A stretch of 64,000 nt of DNA. It comes from Lysinimonas soli (GTDB lineage Bacteria; Actinomycetota; Actinomycetes; Actinomycetales; Microbacteriaceae). The stretch covers positions 1,240,001 through 1,304,000 of the forward strand of contig NZ_JBHSMG010000001.1 in NCBI RefSeq assembly GCF_042655435.1. Reading direction: 5' to 3'. The notes beneath the pieces were generated by a model. It ran no database searches. It was given only the letters and a program-made list of their open reading frames with translations, and had not been told where the DNA came from. The translations under genes were made by a program, and so were the position numbers. Positions 34,813-43,473 of the stretch are shown in pieces (within the stretch, counting starts at the first letter, position 1; each line of letters begins with the position of its first letter).

Positions 34813-35649
34813 TCAGCTATGCAGCAACGAGCCGTCCTTGGCGAGCACGTTCTTCTCGCCGGCCTCGATCGGCACACCGAACCGGTTCTGCTTCGGCGGG
34901 AGCGGGCAGTTGAAGGCGTAGCTGAACGCGCAGGGAGGCAGGATCGCCCGGTTGAAGTCGAGGGTGATCGTGCCGTCGGCGTTCGGAGCCACGAAGAGGA
35001 AGCGGCCGACCGAGTACGTGGAGTCGCCGCTCGTCGCGTCGGCGAACACGAGCTGAAGGGCGCGCCCCGACTTGAAGGCGGCGAGGTCGTAGTCCACGCC
35101 GTCGCGCGTGAAGGTGATGCGCCCGGGCACCACCTCCTCGCGGGTCTGCCCGTCGTCTTTGAGGTGCTCGAATCCCATGGTCGTGCCGGCCGGGTTCTCG
35201 GACCAGTCGGCCGTGACCACCCAGTCGGGGTCGTAGTCGAAGGCGTCGATTCCGCCGAAGTTCTCGATGGCCTCCGACTTCGCGTCCCAGACCCGCAGCG
35301 CGTAGCTGCCCCCGTCGAGCCGGATGACGAAGCCGGTCACCGTGTCGCTGAACACGATCGCGCTCGGGTTCGGGTCGTCCTTGCCGCGCACGACCGCTTC
35401 GCCGTCGACCAGCACGCCGTCGACCCGGATGCCGTCGGCCGCCTGCGCGATCACCTTCAGCCCCGACTCCCCCGCCGGCAACGGCGCCCACCGACCAGGA
35501 ACGCCCCAGATCGTCTGCTCCGAGTCGATCGCCTGCGTGTTGGTCAGGGCGAGGCTGCCCTGCGGCTGGACGACGGCCAGTTCGCGGCGTTCGTGGAAGT
35601 AGGCGTACTGCTCGGCGGGGGTCTGCTGCGCGATCGCGGTCTCGGTCAT
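34813..35649 (-). CDS. DUF1684 family protein
   Basis: The 278-residue cytosolic protein ends with the DUF1684 signature: FNRAILPPCAFSYAFNCPLPPKQNRFGVPIEAGEK, read here in parts, where the paired cysteines are conserved. The rest is beta-rich. No function is established for the family. ATG 35649 was preferred to 35658 because GAAGAGG then lies 9 nt upstream rather than touching the start. Confidence 0.85.
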   Translation of the reverse strand: MTETAIAQQTPAEQYAYFHERRELAVVQPQGSLALTNTQAIDSEQTIWGVPGRWAPLPAGESGLKVIAQAADGIRVDGVLVDGEAVVRGKDDPNPSAIVFSDTVTGFVIRLDGGSYALRVWDAKSEAIENFGGIDAFDYDPDWVVTADWSENPAGTTMGFEHLKDDGQTREEVVPGRITFTRDGVDYDLAAFKSGRALQLVFADATSGDSTYSVGRFLFVAPNADGTITLDFNRAILPPCAFSYAFNCPLPPKQNRFGVPIEAGEKNVLAKDGSLLHS

Positions 35650-35766
35650 GGGGTCCATCCTCTTCCAGTCACCGGCCTCAACCGAGTCCGACACGAGGGC
35701 ATTCCTTGGCCGGTGCGCAGCGACCGCACAGACACGGCATCCGGCTTTTGCCTAGACTGCAACGCA

Positions 35767-36723
35767 ATGCCTACGACCTCGAAGCCTGCGCCCGCCGAGC
35801 AGACCCCCGCGCCGGTGCTCAGCAACAAGCAGCGCCGCAAGCTCTCCAAGCGCGAACAGGCCGCGTACTCCCTCGAGATGGTCGAGGTGCGTCGCAGGGA
35901 GGCCCGCCGCAAGCAGATCCGCCGCCGGGTGACCGTCGTGATCAGCTCGGTGCTGGCCGTCGCCGTCGTCGGCACGGGTGCCGGCCTTCTGATCTGGAAG
36001 GACATCCGCGACAGCTACATCGGGCCGGCGAACATGCTGAGCGATGGGCTGCTGCTCACCGGATCCACCGACTCGAGCACGAACAAGGCGACGATCTCGC
36101 CGGTGACCACCGACGCCATCCAGACGGATGCCAAGCCGGTCGCCACCAACCTCGCGAACCACAAGTCCACGGCCAACGTTGCGCTGTACCTCGACTACGC
36201 CGATCCGAAGAGCGCCACCTTCATGGCGGCCAACGGGGCGACGCTCGAGAACTGGCTCGGCGCGGGGTACATCACCCTCGAGATGCACCCGATCGCGACC
36301 ACGAGTTCGGCCAAGAACGACTACTCGCGCCGCGCCGCCAATGCCCTCGCCTGCGTCGCGGCCAACGATCCGAGCCAGTTCCTCACGGTCAGCGATGCGC
36401 TGATCAAGGCGGCGTCGACCAAGAAGCAGACGTCGAAGTCGACGACCGCTCTGACCGCCCTCGTCACCAAGGCGGGCGTCACCGACACCAAGGTCACGGA
36501 CTGCATCGGCGGCACGAGCTACGGCAACTGGGTGGATGCCGCCACCCACCGCGCGACCCACGGCGGCCTGCTCAACGCCGACAAGAAGTCGCTCACAGCC
36601 GCACCCCTCGTCGAGATCAACAAGAAGTCGTACACCGGCAAGCTCGACGACTCATCGGCCCTGACCTCGTTCATCGCCTCGCTGTACTCGTCGAGTTCGT
36701 CGAGTTCGTCGACCGGGGGCTGA
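35767..36723 (+). CDS. Membrane-anchored DsbA/thioredoxin-4-like protein without active-site cysteines
   Basis: The 318-residue protein has a basic cytosolic N-terminus (KQRRKLSKREQ), one transmembrane helix (about residues 57-80) and an extracytoplasmic thioredoxin-4-like domain. The fold markers YSRRAANALACVA and the C-terminal APLVEINKKSYTG match the family, but where it has CPYC or CxxC after the first strand this protein reads LYLDYADPKSATF. It ends in a run of eight serines. Redox activity is unlikely; a chaperone or scaffold role is possible. TAGACT at 35753-35758 lies 8 nt before the ATG, and there is no ribosome-binding site. Confidence 0.75.
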   Translation: MPTTSKPAPAEQTPAPVLSNKQRRKLSKREQAAYSLEMVEVRRREARRKQIRRRVTVVISSVLAVAVVGTGAGLLIWKDIRDSYIGPANMLSDGLLLTGSTDSSTNKATISPVTTDAIQTDAKPVATNLANHKSTANVALYLDYADPKSATFMAANGATLENWLGAGYITLEMHPIATTSSAKNDYSRRAANALACVAANDPSQFLTVSDALIKAASTKKQTSKSTTALTALVTKAGVTDTKVTDCIGGTSYGNWVDAATHRATHGGLLNADKKSLTAAPLVEINKKSYTGKLDDSSALTSFIASLYSSSSSSSSTGG

Positions 36724-36744
36724 TCAGGCTTCGCGTCCCACCGC

Positions 36745-38487
36745 TCAGGCCGACGGCGTCTTGTCGTCCTCGGGCGCGCCGTCCGAACCCGGAGCCTTGA
36801 TCGCGGTCTGCCCGGGCGGCAGGTTCGACAGATCGGGCGCGATGACGAGCGCCTCCACCCCGGAGTCGGGCAGACCGAGCAGCGGGGTCCTGCCCTCCAC
36901 TCCGGCCAGCACCAGGTCGGCCGAGCGGCGGGTCAGGGTCTTGCCCCGGAAGAAGTCCGGCTTGCGGACCCACCAGATGGCCATCAACACCACCCCGAGC
37001 AGCAGCCCGCCGACGCCCACGACCGCCTCCGCGCCGATCCCGAAGATCGTCACGTTCTTGCCCTTGTCGTCGGTCAGCCAGTCGGGGGCCGAGAACTGCA
37101 CGAGGCCGTACACGAACACCGCGAGCAGCATGCCTCCCCCGAGGAATGGGAACAGGCCCCGCAGCACGAAGCTCTTGACGCTCGACACCAGCGTCTTGCG
37201 ATAGAACCACACACAGGCGAAGCCGGTCAGCCCGTAGTAGAAGGCGATCATCAGGCCGATGGAGCCGATCAGGGCGCTCAACAGGTTCGGGCTGATCAGG
37301 GTGAAGACCAGGTAGAAGGCCGCCGAGATGATCCCCATGCCGATCGTGGACCACGTCGGGGTCAGGTACTTCGGGTGGATCCGGGCGAAGCGCTCGGGGA
37401 TCGCCTTGTAGACCGCCATCGACAGCGCGGTGCGTGCCGTCGGCAGGATCGTGGTCTGGGTCGACGCGGAGGCCGAGGTGAGGATCGAGGCGGCCAGCAG
37501 CAGCATCAGGATGTGCCCGAGCACGCTGTTGCCGAACAACGCCGGCCCGATGGCTGAGAAGACGTCAGACGAGTTGTTCGCGTTGCCGAGCCCGACCCCC
37601 TTGGTCCCCACGCCGGCGAAGGCGACCGATGCCGTACTGACCACGGCGTAGGTCGCCAGCAGCAGCAGCGTCGAGATGACCGCGGCGCGTCCGGGGGTCT
37701 TCTCGGGGTTGCTCGTCTCCTCGTTGACCGAGACCGCCGAATCCCATCCCCAGTAGATGAAGATGCCGGTGAGCAGGGCCGGCGCGAGCACCCCGCCGAA
37801 GTCGAGCGTGAACGGGTTGAACCAATCCCATTGCGGGATCAGAGAGTAGCTCTCGCCGGTGCCGGTGTAGACCCGCACGAGGGCGAACACGGCGAAGACC
37901 AACAGGATGATGACCTCGATGCTCAGCAGCACGTACTGGATCCGAGCCGAGATCTCGATGCCGCGATAGCAGATGTAGGTCATGATCGCGATCCAGGCGA
38001 GGCCTGCGAGAGTCGACCAGATCGGAAATCCGCCGATCGTGACGCTGCCGAGATCGGCCGCTCCGGGGACGCCCAAGTCGCCGATGAAGGTGAACGAGTA
38101 CGACCCGGCGATCTGCGCCAGGTTCGACATGACGATGATGTCGGCGACGATGATGCCCCAGCCGCCCATCCAGCCGGTGATCGACCCGAATGCGCGAGTG
38201 GCCCAGGTGAAGGTCGTGCCGCAGTCCGGTTCGGCGCGGTTCAACTCCTGGTATGCCAGGGCGATGAAGAACATCGGCACGAACGCCAGGAGGACCACGC
38301 CGGGGGCCTTCGTCCCGGCGAGGAGTGCGCCGCCGCTGGCCACGATGAACCCGAGGCTCGCGGCGAGGCTGTACGCAGGCGCGGTCGACGCGACGCCGAC
38401 CACGATGCTCGAAACCAGACCGAGCGCCCCGGTTTTCAGACCCTTCTGATCGGGACTGTTCGTCTGAACGGGAACGGGTGCGGTCAT
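36745..38487 (-). CDS. APC-family amino acid/polyamine permease
   Basis: The 580-residue protein has twelve or more hydrophobic helices, with the start ALGLVSSIVVGVASTAPAYS and the middle segment YWGWDSAVSVNEETSNPEKTPG typical of the amino acid-polyamine-organocation superfamily. The C-terminal ~90 residues are hydrophilic and include a small domain-like region (GVEALVIAPD) seen in many actinobacterial members. The substrate is not readable. A GGAGGA site lies 10 nt before ATG 38487. It is convergent with the DsbA-like gene. Confidence 0.88.
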   Translation of the reverse strand: MTAPVPVQTNSPDQKGLKTGALGLVSSIVVGVASTAPAYSLAASLGFIVASGGALLAGTKAPGVVLLAFVPMFFIALAYQELNRAEPDCGTTFTWATRAFGSITGWMGGWGIIVADIIVMSNLAQIAGSYSFTFIGDLGVPGAADLGSVTIGGFPIWSTLAGLAWIAIMTYICYRGIEISARIQYVLLSIEVIILLVFAVFALVRVYTGTGESYSLIPQWDWFNPFTLDFGGVLAPALLTGIFIYWGWDSAVSVNEETSNPEKTPGRAAVISTLLLLATYAVVSTASVAFAGVGTKGVGLGNANNSSDVFSAIGPALFGNSVLGHILMLLLAASILTSASASTQTTILPTARTALSMAVYKAIPERFARIHPKYLTPTWSTIGMGIISAAFYLVFTLISPNLLSALIGSIGLMIAFYYGLTGFACVWFYRKTLVSSVKSFVLRGLFPFLGGGMLLAVFVYGLVQFSAPDWLTDDKGKNVTIFGIGAEAVVGVGGLLLGVVLMAIWWVRKPDFFRGKTLTRRSADLVLAGVEGRTPLLGLPDSGVEALVIAPDLSNLPPGQTAIKAPGSDGAPEDDKTPSA

Positions 38488-38558
38488 CTTCGGGTCCTCC
38501 TCGACAGTGGCGCTGGCGCCGACAATGGGCGACAGTACACCCGGGTGGACCGCCCGGA

Positions 38559-38564
38559 TAGTGT
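38559..38564 (+). promoter_or_regulatory. -10 element for a leaderless transcript
   Basis: TAGTGT lies exactly 6 nt before the ATG at 38571, with no ribosome-binding site in the gap. The transcript would begin at the start codon. Confidence 0.5.
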
Positions 38565-38570
38565 CGCCGC

Positions 38571-38924
38571 ATGGCGATCTTCCACGTGACCGAAGGTGAG
38601 ACCTGGGCGGCGGCCGCGCGCGCGGGCAGCTATCGCATGTCGACCAGGGGCGCGACCCTCGACGAAGTGGGGTTCATCCACGCGTCCACCCAGGAGCAAC
38701 TGCCCGCGGTCGCCGGATTCCTCTATTCGGATGCTTCGGAATCGCTCGTGGTGCTCGAACTCGACGATGAGGCGATCACGACGGCCGGTGTCCCCCTGCG
38801 CTGGGAGGACGGCGGCGACGGCGAGCTCTTCCCGCACATCTACGGGGCCATCGATCCGGCCTGGGTCGTCGCGGTGTCGCCCGCCGGATTCGATGAACGC
38901 GGCCGGTTCGGCTGGTCGGGCTGA
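38571..38924 (+). CDS. DUF952 family protein
   Basis: The 117-residue protein has the DUF952 marks: IFHVTEGETW at the start, GFIHASTQEQL in the middle and FPHIYGAID near the end. The fold resembles ADP-ribosyltransferase-like/NADAR-type small proteins but the function is unknown. It stands alone between the APC permease (divergent) and a tRNA gene. Confidence 0.88.
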   Translation: MAIFHVTEGETWAAAARAGSYRMSTRGATLDEVGFIHASTQEQLPAVAGFLYSDASESLVVLELDDEAITTAGVPLRWEDGGDGELFPHIYGAIDPAWVVAVSPAGFDERGRFGWSG

Positions 38925-38998
38925 GCCGAGGAGAGTCGAGACCCCGTCGGTACGGGGCCCCCGCTGACCGACGACGGATTCCGTGGTGGAGACCCCAG

Positions 38999-39072
38999 TA
39001 GGGCGGGCGGGACTTGAACCCGCGACCCAGGGATTATGAGTCCCTTGCTCTAACCAGCTGAGCTACCGCCCC
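38999..39072 (-). tRNA. tRNA with CAT anticodon (elongator Met, or Ile2 with lysidine)
   Basis: On the minus strand the 74-nt cloverleaf has acceptor GGGGCGG/CCGCCCT (1-72 is a G-U pair), D-arm GCTC/GAGC, anticodon stem AGGGA/TCCCT with loop CTCATAA, and T-arm GCGGGTTCAAGTCCCGC. It is not the initiator, which has three G-C pairs next to the anticodon loop and a mismatch at 1-72. CCA is not encoded. The CAT anticodon alone does not separate Met from Ile read with lysidine. Confidence 0.93.
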
Positions 39073-39097
39073 GTGCCCCTGTCGAGAACGCGACGAC

Positions 39098-40336
39098 CTA
39101 TTCGGGTGCCGTGATCGTCTCGGGGCCGGATACCGGGTCTGCGACGATCCCGGCGACCGGTTCCCCACGATACAGCGCCTCGAACACGTCGAGCGTGTGC
39201 GCCATGGAGTGGTGCGCGACGACCTCGAGCGAGGCCCGCTTCATCCGGTCGAGCTTCTCGGGGCCCGCGGTGAGAACGTCGGTGAGCGCGGCGGCCAGAC
39301 CGTCGATGTCGCCCGGTTCGTAGAGGTGGCCGTTCTCGCCCTCGTGCACGAGGTGCGGCAGCGCCATCGCGTTGGCGGCGACCACCGGCAGTGCCGTGGC
39401 CATGGCCTCCATCGCCGCGATGCATTGCAGCTCGGCACGCGACGGCATGGCGAAGACGGTGCCGCGGGTGAGCGTGGCGCGCAGCTCTTCGTCGCTGACC
39501 TTGCCGAGGATGTGCACCCGATCCGACACTCCGAGGCTCGCCGCGAGGTCGCGCAGCTTCTGCTTCACCTCCCCGCCGCCGACGATGTCGACCTGCACGT
39601 CGAGAGCGGGATCCATCCGCGCCGCCGCCCTGATCAACTCGTCGACGTGCTTCTCTTCGTCGAGACGGCCGACGTAGACGACGCGGTTGTCGGGTTGGCG
39701 CGTGAACTCGGGCGTGTACGCCGTCGTGTCGATCCCGTTCGAGATCGCGACGACCTGCGTCAGTCCCGTCATCTTCTCGAAGTAGCTGGCCGAACTCTGC
39801 GTCGGACTCGTGATCACGTCGGCCATGCGGAAGATGCGCGCCGCCGCCTTCCACTGCACCCGGGCCAGCCAGTCGAGCATCGGCTGCGGGAAGATCGTGA
39901 CGTGCTGCAGCACGTTCTCGGGCATCGTGTGGTTGGTGCCGACGATGCGGATGCCGCGGCTCTTGGCGACAGGAGCCAGCCCGCTGCCGACGACGATGTG
40001 CGACTGGAAGTGGACGACATCCGGATGCATGGCGTCGATCACCTTGCGCGAGTTGGCCTTCATGCGCCACGGCAGCATGAATCGCAGCCACGGATGCGGC
40101 AGCCAGCGCCAGCTGTAGACGCGGTGCACCGTGAGCGTCTGACCGTCGAACACCTCGGCGAAGGTGCCGACCCGGTGCGCCTGCGCCGGGGCGATCACAT
40201 GCACGTCGTGGCCGCGCGCGGCGAGACCTGCCCCGAGCCGCTTGGCGAAGCTCGCAGCACCGTTGATGTCGGGGGCGAAGGTGTCGCAGCCGATGAGTAT
40301 GCGCATCGGCGGCCGCGCTGATGGCGCGTCGGTCAC
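39098..40336 (-). CDS. GT4-family glycosyltransferase (mannosyltransferase-like)
   Basis: The 412-residue enzyme has a GT-B fold. The N-terminal domain starts ILIGCDTFAPDINGAASFAKRL, and the C-terminal domain has VVYVGRLDEEKHVDEL and the EX7E motif in AELQCIAAMEAMA. This layout is common among actinobacterial phosphatidylinositol-mannoside and glycolipid mannosyltransferases, but the donor and acceptor are not certain. GTG 40336 was chosen because AAGGA lies 6 nt upstream; ATG 40306 is an alternative. It acts at the cytosolic face of the membrane. Confidence 0.85.
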   Translation of the reverse strand: MTDAPSARPPMRILIGCDTFAPDINGAASFAKRLGAGLAARGHDVHVIAPAQAHRVGTFAEVFDGQTLTVHRVYSWRWLPHPWLRFMLPWRMKANSRKVIDAMHPDVVHFQSHIVVGSGLAPVAKSRGIRIVGTNHTMPENVLQHVTIFPQPMLDWLARVQWKAAARIFRMADVITSPTQSSASYFEKMTGLTQVVAISNGIDTTAYTPEFTRQPDNRVVYVGRLDEEKHVDELIRAAARMDPALDVQVDIVGGGEVKQKLRDLAASLGVSDRVHILGKVSDEELRATLTRGTVFAMPSRAELQCIAAMEAMATALPVVAANAMALPHLVHEGENGHLYEPGDIDGLAAALTDVLTAGPEKLDRMKRASLEVVAHHSMAHTLDVFEALYRGEPVAGIVADPVSGPETITAPE

Positions 40337-40384
40337 TCGGTGTCCTTCGGTCTGGGGGCAGACGATCTGATCCCCCACGGTACC

Positions 40385-41338
40385 TCAGGCATGGTCGATC
40401 TTCCCCTCCTCGGCACGGGTGGCGGCGAGTTGCGCCGCCCGGGTTCTGGCGAGTCGGAACACCCCGAACACGGCCATGCCGGCCGCGACGATCCAGACGA
40501 ACAGGGTCCAGATCGGCGCGTTCGCTGCCTCGTTGAGCACGACGACGCCGATCGAGACGGCCACGAGGGGGTCGACCACGGTGAGGCCGGCGATCACCAG
40601 GTCGGGAGAGCCCACCGAGTACGCCGTCTGCACGAAGTAGGCGCCGAGGGCCGTTCCGAGCAGCAGCGCGAGGACGCACACCAGGGTCAGCCACTCGAAG
40701 TTGCCGTTGACGACGCGGTTGATGACCACCTTGGCGAGCGTCGCCACGAAGCCGTACAACACCCCGGCCGACAGGATGTAGAAGATCGCCCCGAACCGCT
40801 TGCGGAACACGGCGAACGCCACGCCGAGCAGCACCAGCACGACGGCCAGCACGATCAGGATCGTCAGCAGCTGCTGCTCGCCGATCAGGGTCTCCTGAGC
40901 GACGAAGGCGGCCACCGTGACGAAGATCGCGATGCCCACGACGCAGAAGGTGATGGCCCGCACCGCCGAGCGGTTGAGCCGGGTGTGCGACACCCGGGCG
41001 TTGACGAGCGCGGTGATCACGAGGGCCACCACCCCGAGCGGCTGCACCACGATGATCGGCGCGAAGGCGAGGCTCGTGAGCTGGCAGAGGATGGCCAGGC
41101 CGAGCAGCAGCGAGCCGAGGGCCCACCAGGGACTCCGCAACAGCCGCAGCAGCTGCCCGATGCTCAAGCCCGCCTTGTGACCGCTGCCGTGACGTTCTTC
41201 GACGACGACGACCCCACGGTGCTGGAACTGCGCCCCCAGCGCCAGGAACAGACCGCCCACGAGGGCGATCACAATCCCGACGACCGGGATGCCGTGGAAG
41301 TACTGAGCCGTCGTAAGATCGCTCAGTTCGGGAGGCAC
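40385..41338 (-). CDS. DMT-superfamily transporter, NIPA-like
   Basis: The 317-residue protein has nine or ten hydrophobic helices in an EamA-like pattern (VVQPLGVVALVITALVNARV, and DLVIAGLTVVDPLVAVSIGVVVLNE). The first half resembles NIPA magnesium transporters, where a PLG segment follows the third helix. The substrate is unknown. GTG 41338 has TAGATT 6 nt upstream and no ribosome-binding site. It shares a compact divergent promoter region with def. Confidence 0.8.
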   Translation of the reverse strand: MPPELSDLTTAQYFHGIPVVGIVIALVGGLFLALGAQFQHRGVVVVEERHGSGHKAGLSIGQLLRLLRSPWWALGSLLLGLAILCQLTSLAFAPIIVVQPLGVVALVITALVNARVSHTRLNRSAVRAITFCVVGIAIFVTVAAFVAQETLIGEQQLLTILIVLAVVLVLLGVAFAVFRKRFGAIFYILSAGVLYGFVATLAKVVINRVVNGNFEWLTLVCVLALLLGTALGAYFVQTAYSVGSPDLVIAGLTVVDPLVAVSIGVVVLNEAANAPIWTLFVWIVAAGMAVFGVFRLARTRAAQLAATRAEEGKIDHA

Positions 41339-41344
41339 CCGTCG

Positions 41345-41372
41345 AATCTATCTGCTGAGGCCCCGATATCCT
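41345..41372. promoter_or_regulatory. Divergent leaderless promoters for the DMT transporter and def
   Basis: On the minus strand TAGATT (41345-41350) lies 6 nt before the GTG at 41338. On the plus strand TATCCT (41367-41372) lies 6 nt before the ATG at 41379. The start codons are only 40 bp apart, so the -35 region of each promoter overlaps the other. Confidence 0.6.
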
Positions 41373-41378
41373 TGGCAA

Positions 41379-41945
41379 ATGGCCGTGCTCCCGATCCGCA
41401 TCACGGGCGATCCGGTTCTGCACACGGCGGCACGCAGAGTGGTCGATTTCGACGAGTCGCTCAGCACCCTCGTGCGCGACATGGAGGACACCATGGCCGC
41501 GGCACCGGGGGTCGGCCTGGCCGCGCCGCAGGTCGGCGTCCCCCTGCGTCTGTTCGTCTACAACTGGCGCGACGAGGAGGGTCGACTGCACCGGGGCACG
41601 GCGATCAACCCCGAGCTGTGGATCAGCCCGCCCGCCGTCGGAGAGCTCGACGAGGAGAGCGAATCCGAGGGCTGCCTATCGATCCCCGGCGAACGATTCC
41701 CGCTGCGCAGGGCGGCACGCGCGATCCTGCGCGCCACCGAGTTGGACGGCAGCGACTACGAGATCACGGCCGAGGGCTGGTTGGCGCGCATCTTCCAGCA
41801 CGAGTACGACCACCTCGACGGGCTGCTCTACGCCGACCGGCTCGCCTACCCGGCCGACCGGCTCATGGCCAAGGTGATCCGCAAGCGCAGCTGGGGCTCC
41901 CCCGGTCTGGCCTGGACTCCGGGCATCGATCATCTCGAGGACTGA
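41379..41945 (+). CDS. def: Peptide deformylase
   Basis: The 188-residue metalloenzyme removes the formyl group from new proteins. The three motifs are intact: GVGLAAPQVG, EGCLSIPG and QHEYDHLDG, with Cys and two His as metal ligands and Glu as catalytic base. Length is normal. ATG 41379 has no ribosome-binding site and a -10 hexamer 6 nt upstream. Confidence 0.96.
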   Translation: MAVLPIRITGDPVLHTAARRVVDFDESLSTLVRDMEDTMAAAPGVGLAAPQVGVPLRLFVYNWRDEEGRLHRGTAINPELWISPPAVGELDEESESEGCLSIPGERFPLRRAARAILRATELDGSDYEITAEGWLARIFQHEYDHLDGLLYADRLAYPADRLMAKVIRKRSWGSPGLAWTPGIDHLED

Positions 41946-41958
41946 GCGAGGGGTCCGT

Positions 41959-42273
41959 TCAGGCCATCCAACCGAGTAGGCGGAGAACAGCCGCGACGAC
42001 GGCCGCGGCCAGCACGACGACGATGAAGGGCGCGCGGATCGCGAGGAGCACGGCCGCCACGCCGAGTGCGGGGAGGCGAGCATCCAACACGATGTGAGCG
42101 CCGCTTTGAACCGTCTGAGTCACGACGAGCGCCGAGAGCAGTGCGACGGTCAGCAGCGTGGCCACGCGCGACGGGGTCGGCCGCTCGATGAACGACGGCG
42201 GCACGAGATAGCCCACGAGCTTGAGAGCGAGCACCGCGGCCGAGGCAAGCAGCACGAGATTCCAGGTGGTCAC
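41959..42273 (-). CDS. azlD: Branched-chain amino acid exporter small subunit
   Basis: The 104-residue protein has four hydrophobic helices, the AzlD size and layout. With AzlC it forms a two-component exporter of branched-chain amino acids and related compounds. GTG 42273 overlaps the azlC stop (GTGA), indicating coupling. Confidence 0.88.
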   Translation of the reverse strand: MTTWNLVLLASAAVLALKLVGYLVPPSFIERPTPSRVATLLTVALLSALVVTQTVQSGAHIVLDARLPALGVAAVLLAIRAPFIVVVLAAAVVAAVLRLLGWMA

Positions 42274-42983
42274 GACGACCTGCCCAGCCAGTTGGTGACG
42301 CCGACGACGACGGCGACGGCGGCGGCGATCAGGACGGGAAGCCCGGAGGGGAGCCACGGGATCAACACGGCGGCCACCACGGCCGCGGCGACGGCGACCG
42401 CGATCGGCTGACGGCTGCGCAGTCGCGGCCACAGCAGCCCCAGGAACGCGGCGGCCGCCGCGGCATCCAAACCGAACATCCGCACGTCGCCGATCAGGTT
42501 GCCCAGCAGCGCCCCGATCAAGGTCGTCAGGTTCCATCCCAGGTAGATCACGACGCCGGTGACCCAGAACCCGATCCGCTGCCCACGCAGTGTCGGCTGC
42601 ACCGTCGACACGGCCGTGGTCTCGTCGATCGTCCACTGCGCCGCGAGGATCCTGCGCCACCACGGGCCGCCGACGATCGGCGCCATCCGCATCGAATAGA
42701 GCGCGTTGCGCACGCCGAGCAGCGACGCCCCGGCGATCGCGGCCGGCGCGGCCGCAAGCCCGCCCGAGGCGAGCACCCCGATGACGGCGAACTGCGATCC
42801 GCCCGAGAACATGAACAGGCTCAGCACGCAGCTCTGCCAGACATCCAGTCCGGATGCCACGGCCAGCGCTCCGAACGACACGCCGTAGGCCGACACCGCC
42901 AGTCCGACCGCGAGACTCGCCCGCACTGCTGCCGCCCGCTCGGGATCGCGCACCGTGCGGCGTGCGGCCGCGCTATCCGTCAC
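42270..42983 (-). CDS. azlC: Branched-chain amino acid exporter large subunit
   Basis: The 237-residue protein has the AzlC start VGLAVSAYGVSFGALAVASGL and the core MFSGGSQFAVIGVLASGG, followed by LLGVRNALYSMRM. GTG 42983 was chosen because it starts just before the conserved region; it overlaps the receiver gene by 11 nt. AzlCD would export branched-chain amino acids from the cytosol. Confidence 0.9.
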   Translation of the reverse strand: MTDSAAARRTVRDPERAAAVRASLAVGLAVSAYGVSFGALAVASGLDVWQSCVLSLFMFSGGSQFAVIGVLASGGLAAAPAAIAGASLLGVRNALYSMRMAPIVGGPWWRRILAAQWTIDETTAVSTVQPTLRGQRIGFWVTGVVIYLGWNLTTLIGALLGNLIGDVRMFGLDAAAAAAFLGLLWPRLRSRQPIAVAVAAAVVAAVLIPWLPSGLPVLIAAAVAVVVGVTNWLGRSS

Positions 42984-43473
42984 GCCGCCCGTCGGAGCCG
43001 GCGCCCGACGGCTCGCGCGATGCCTCCCCGAGTCCCTCGTCCGGCCGGTACGGGTCGGCGCGGAAGGCGGCGGCCTCCCGGATCGTCTGGAACAGCCCCT
43101 CCGGGTCGACGTCCTTGTAGAGCACGGCATAGGCTCCCGCGACCGCTGCTCCCGGAACATGGCCGTCAAGATCGAGCGCGGTCACCAGCACGATGCGCGG
43201 CACCTGGCCGAGGGCGCGCACCCGCTCGTCGGAGCGGATCCGCTCGGCCGCGATCAGGCCGTTGACGCGGGGCATCTGGATGTCCATCAGCACGACGTCG
43301 ATCGGCTCGCGCCGGGCGAGGGCGAGCGCCTGCGCCCCGTCGCCGGCCTGGCCGACGACCTCGAGATCCGGTTGGGACGCGATCAGCTGGACCCACCCCT
43401 CGCGTTGGCTGCGGGAGTCGTCGACGATCGCGATCCGCACCCGCGCGTCGGGCGCGCCGTCGACCGGGCTCAC
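42973..43473 (-). CDS. Receiver-only response regulator
   Basis: The 166-residue protein has one receiver domain (about residues 12-135) with acidic pocket VDD at 17-19, phosphoacceptor Asp64 in VLMDIQMPRVNG, and Lys in LYKDVDPEG. The NarL-type helix-turn-helix that normally follows is absent; the last ~30 residues are charged and low in complexity. It cannot bind DNA by the usual route. GTG 43473 overlaps the kinase stop (GTGA), and the 3' end overlaps azlC. Confidence 0.88.
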   Translation of the reverse strand: MSPVDGAPDARVRIAIVDDSRSQREGWVQLIASQPDLEVVGQAGDGAQALALARREPIDVVLMDIQMPRVNGLIAAERIRSDERVRALGQVPRIVLVTALDLDGHVPGAAVAGAYAVLYKDVDPEGLFQTIREAAAFRADPYRPDEGLGEASREPSGAGSDGRRDG

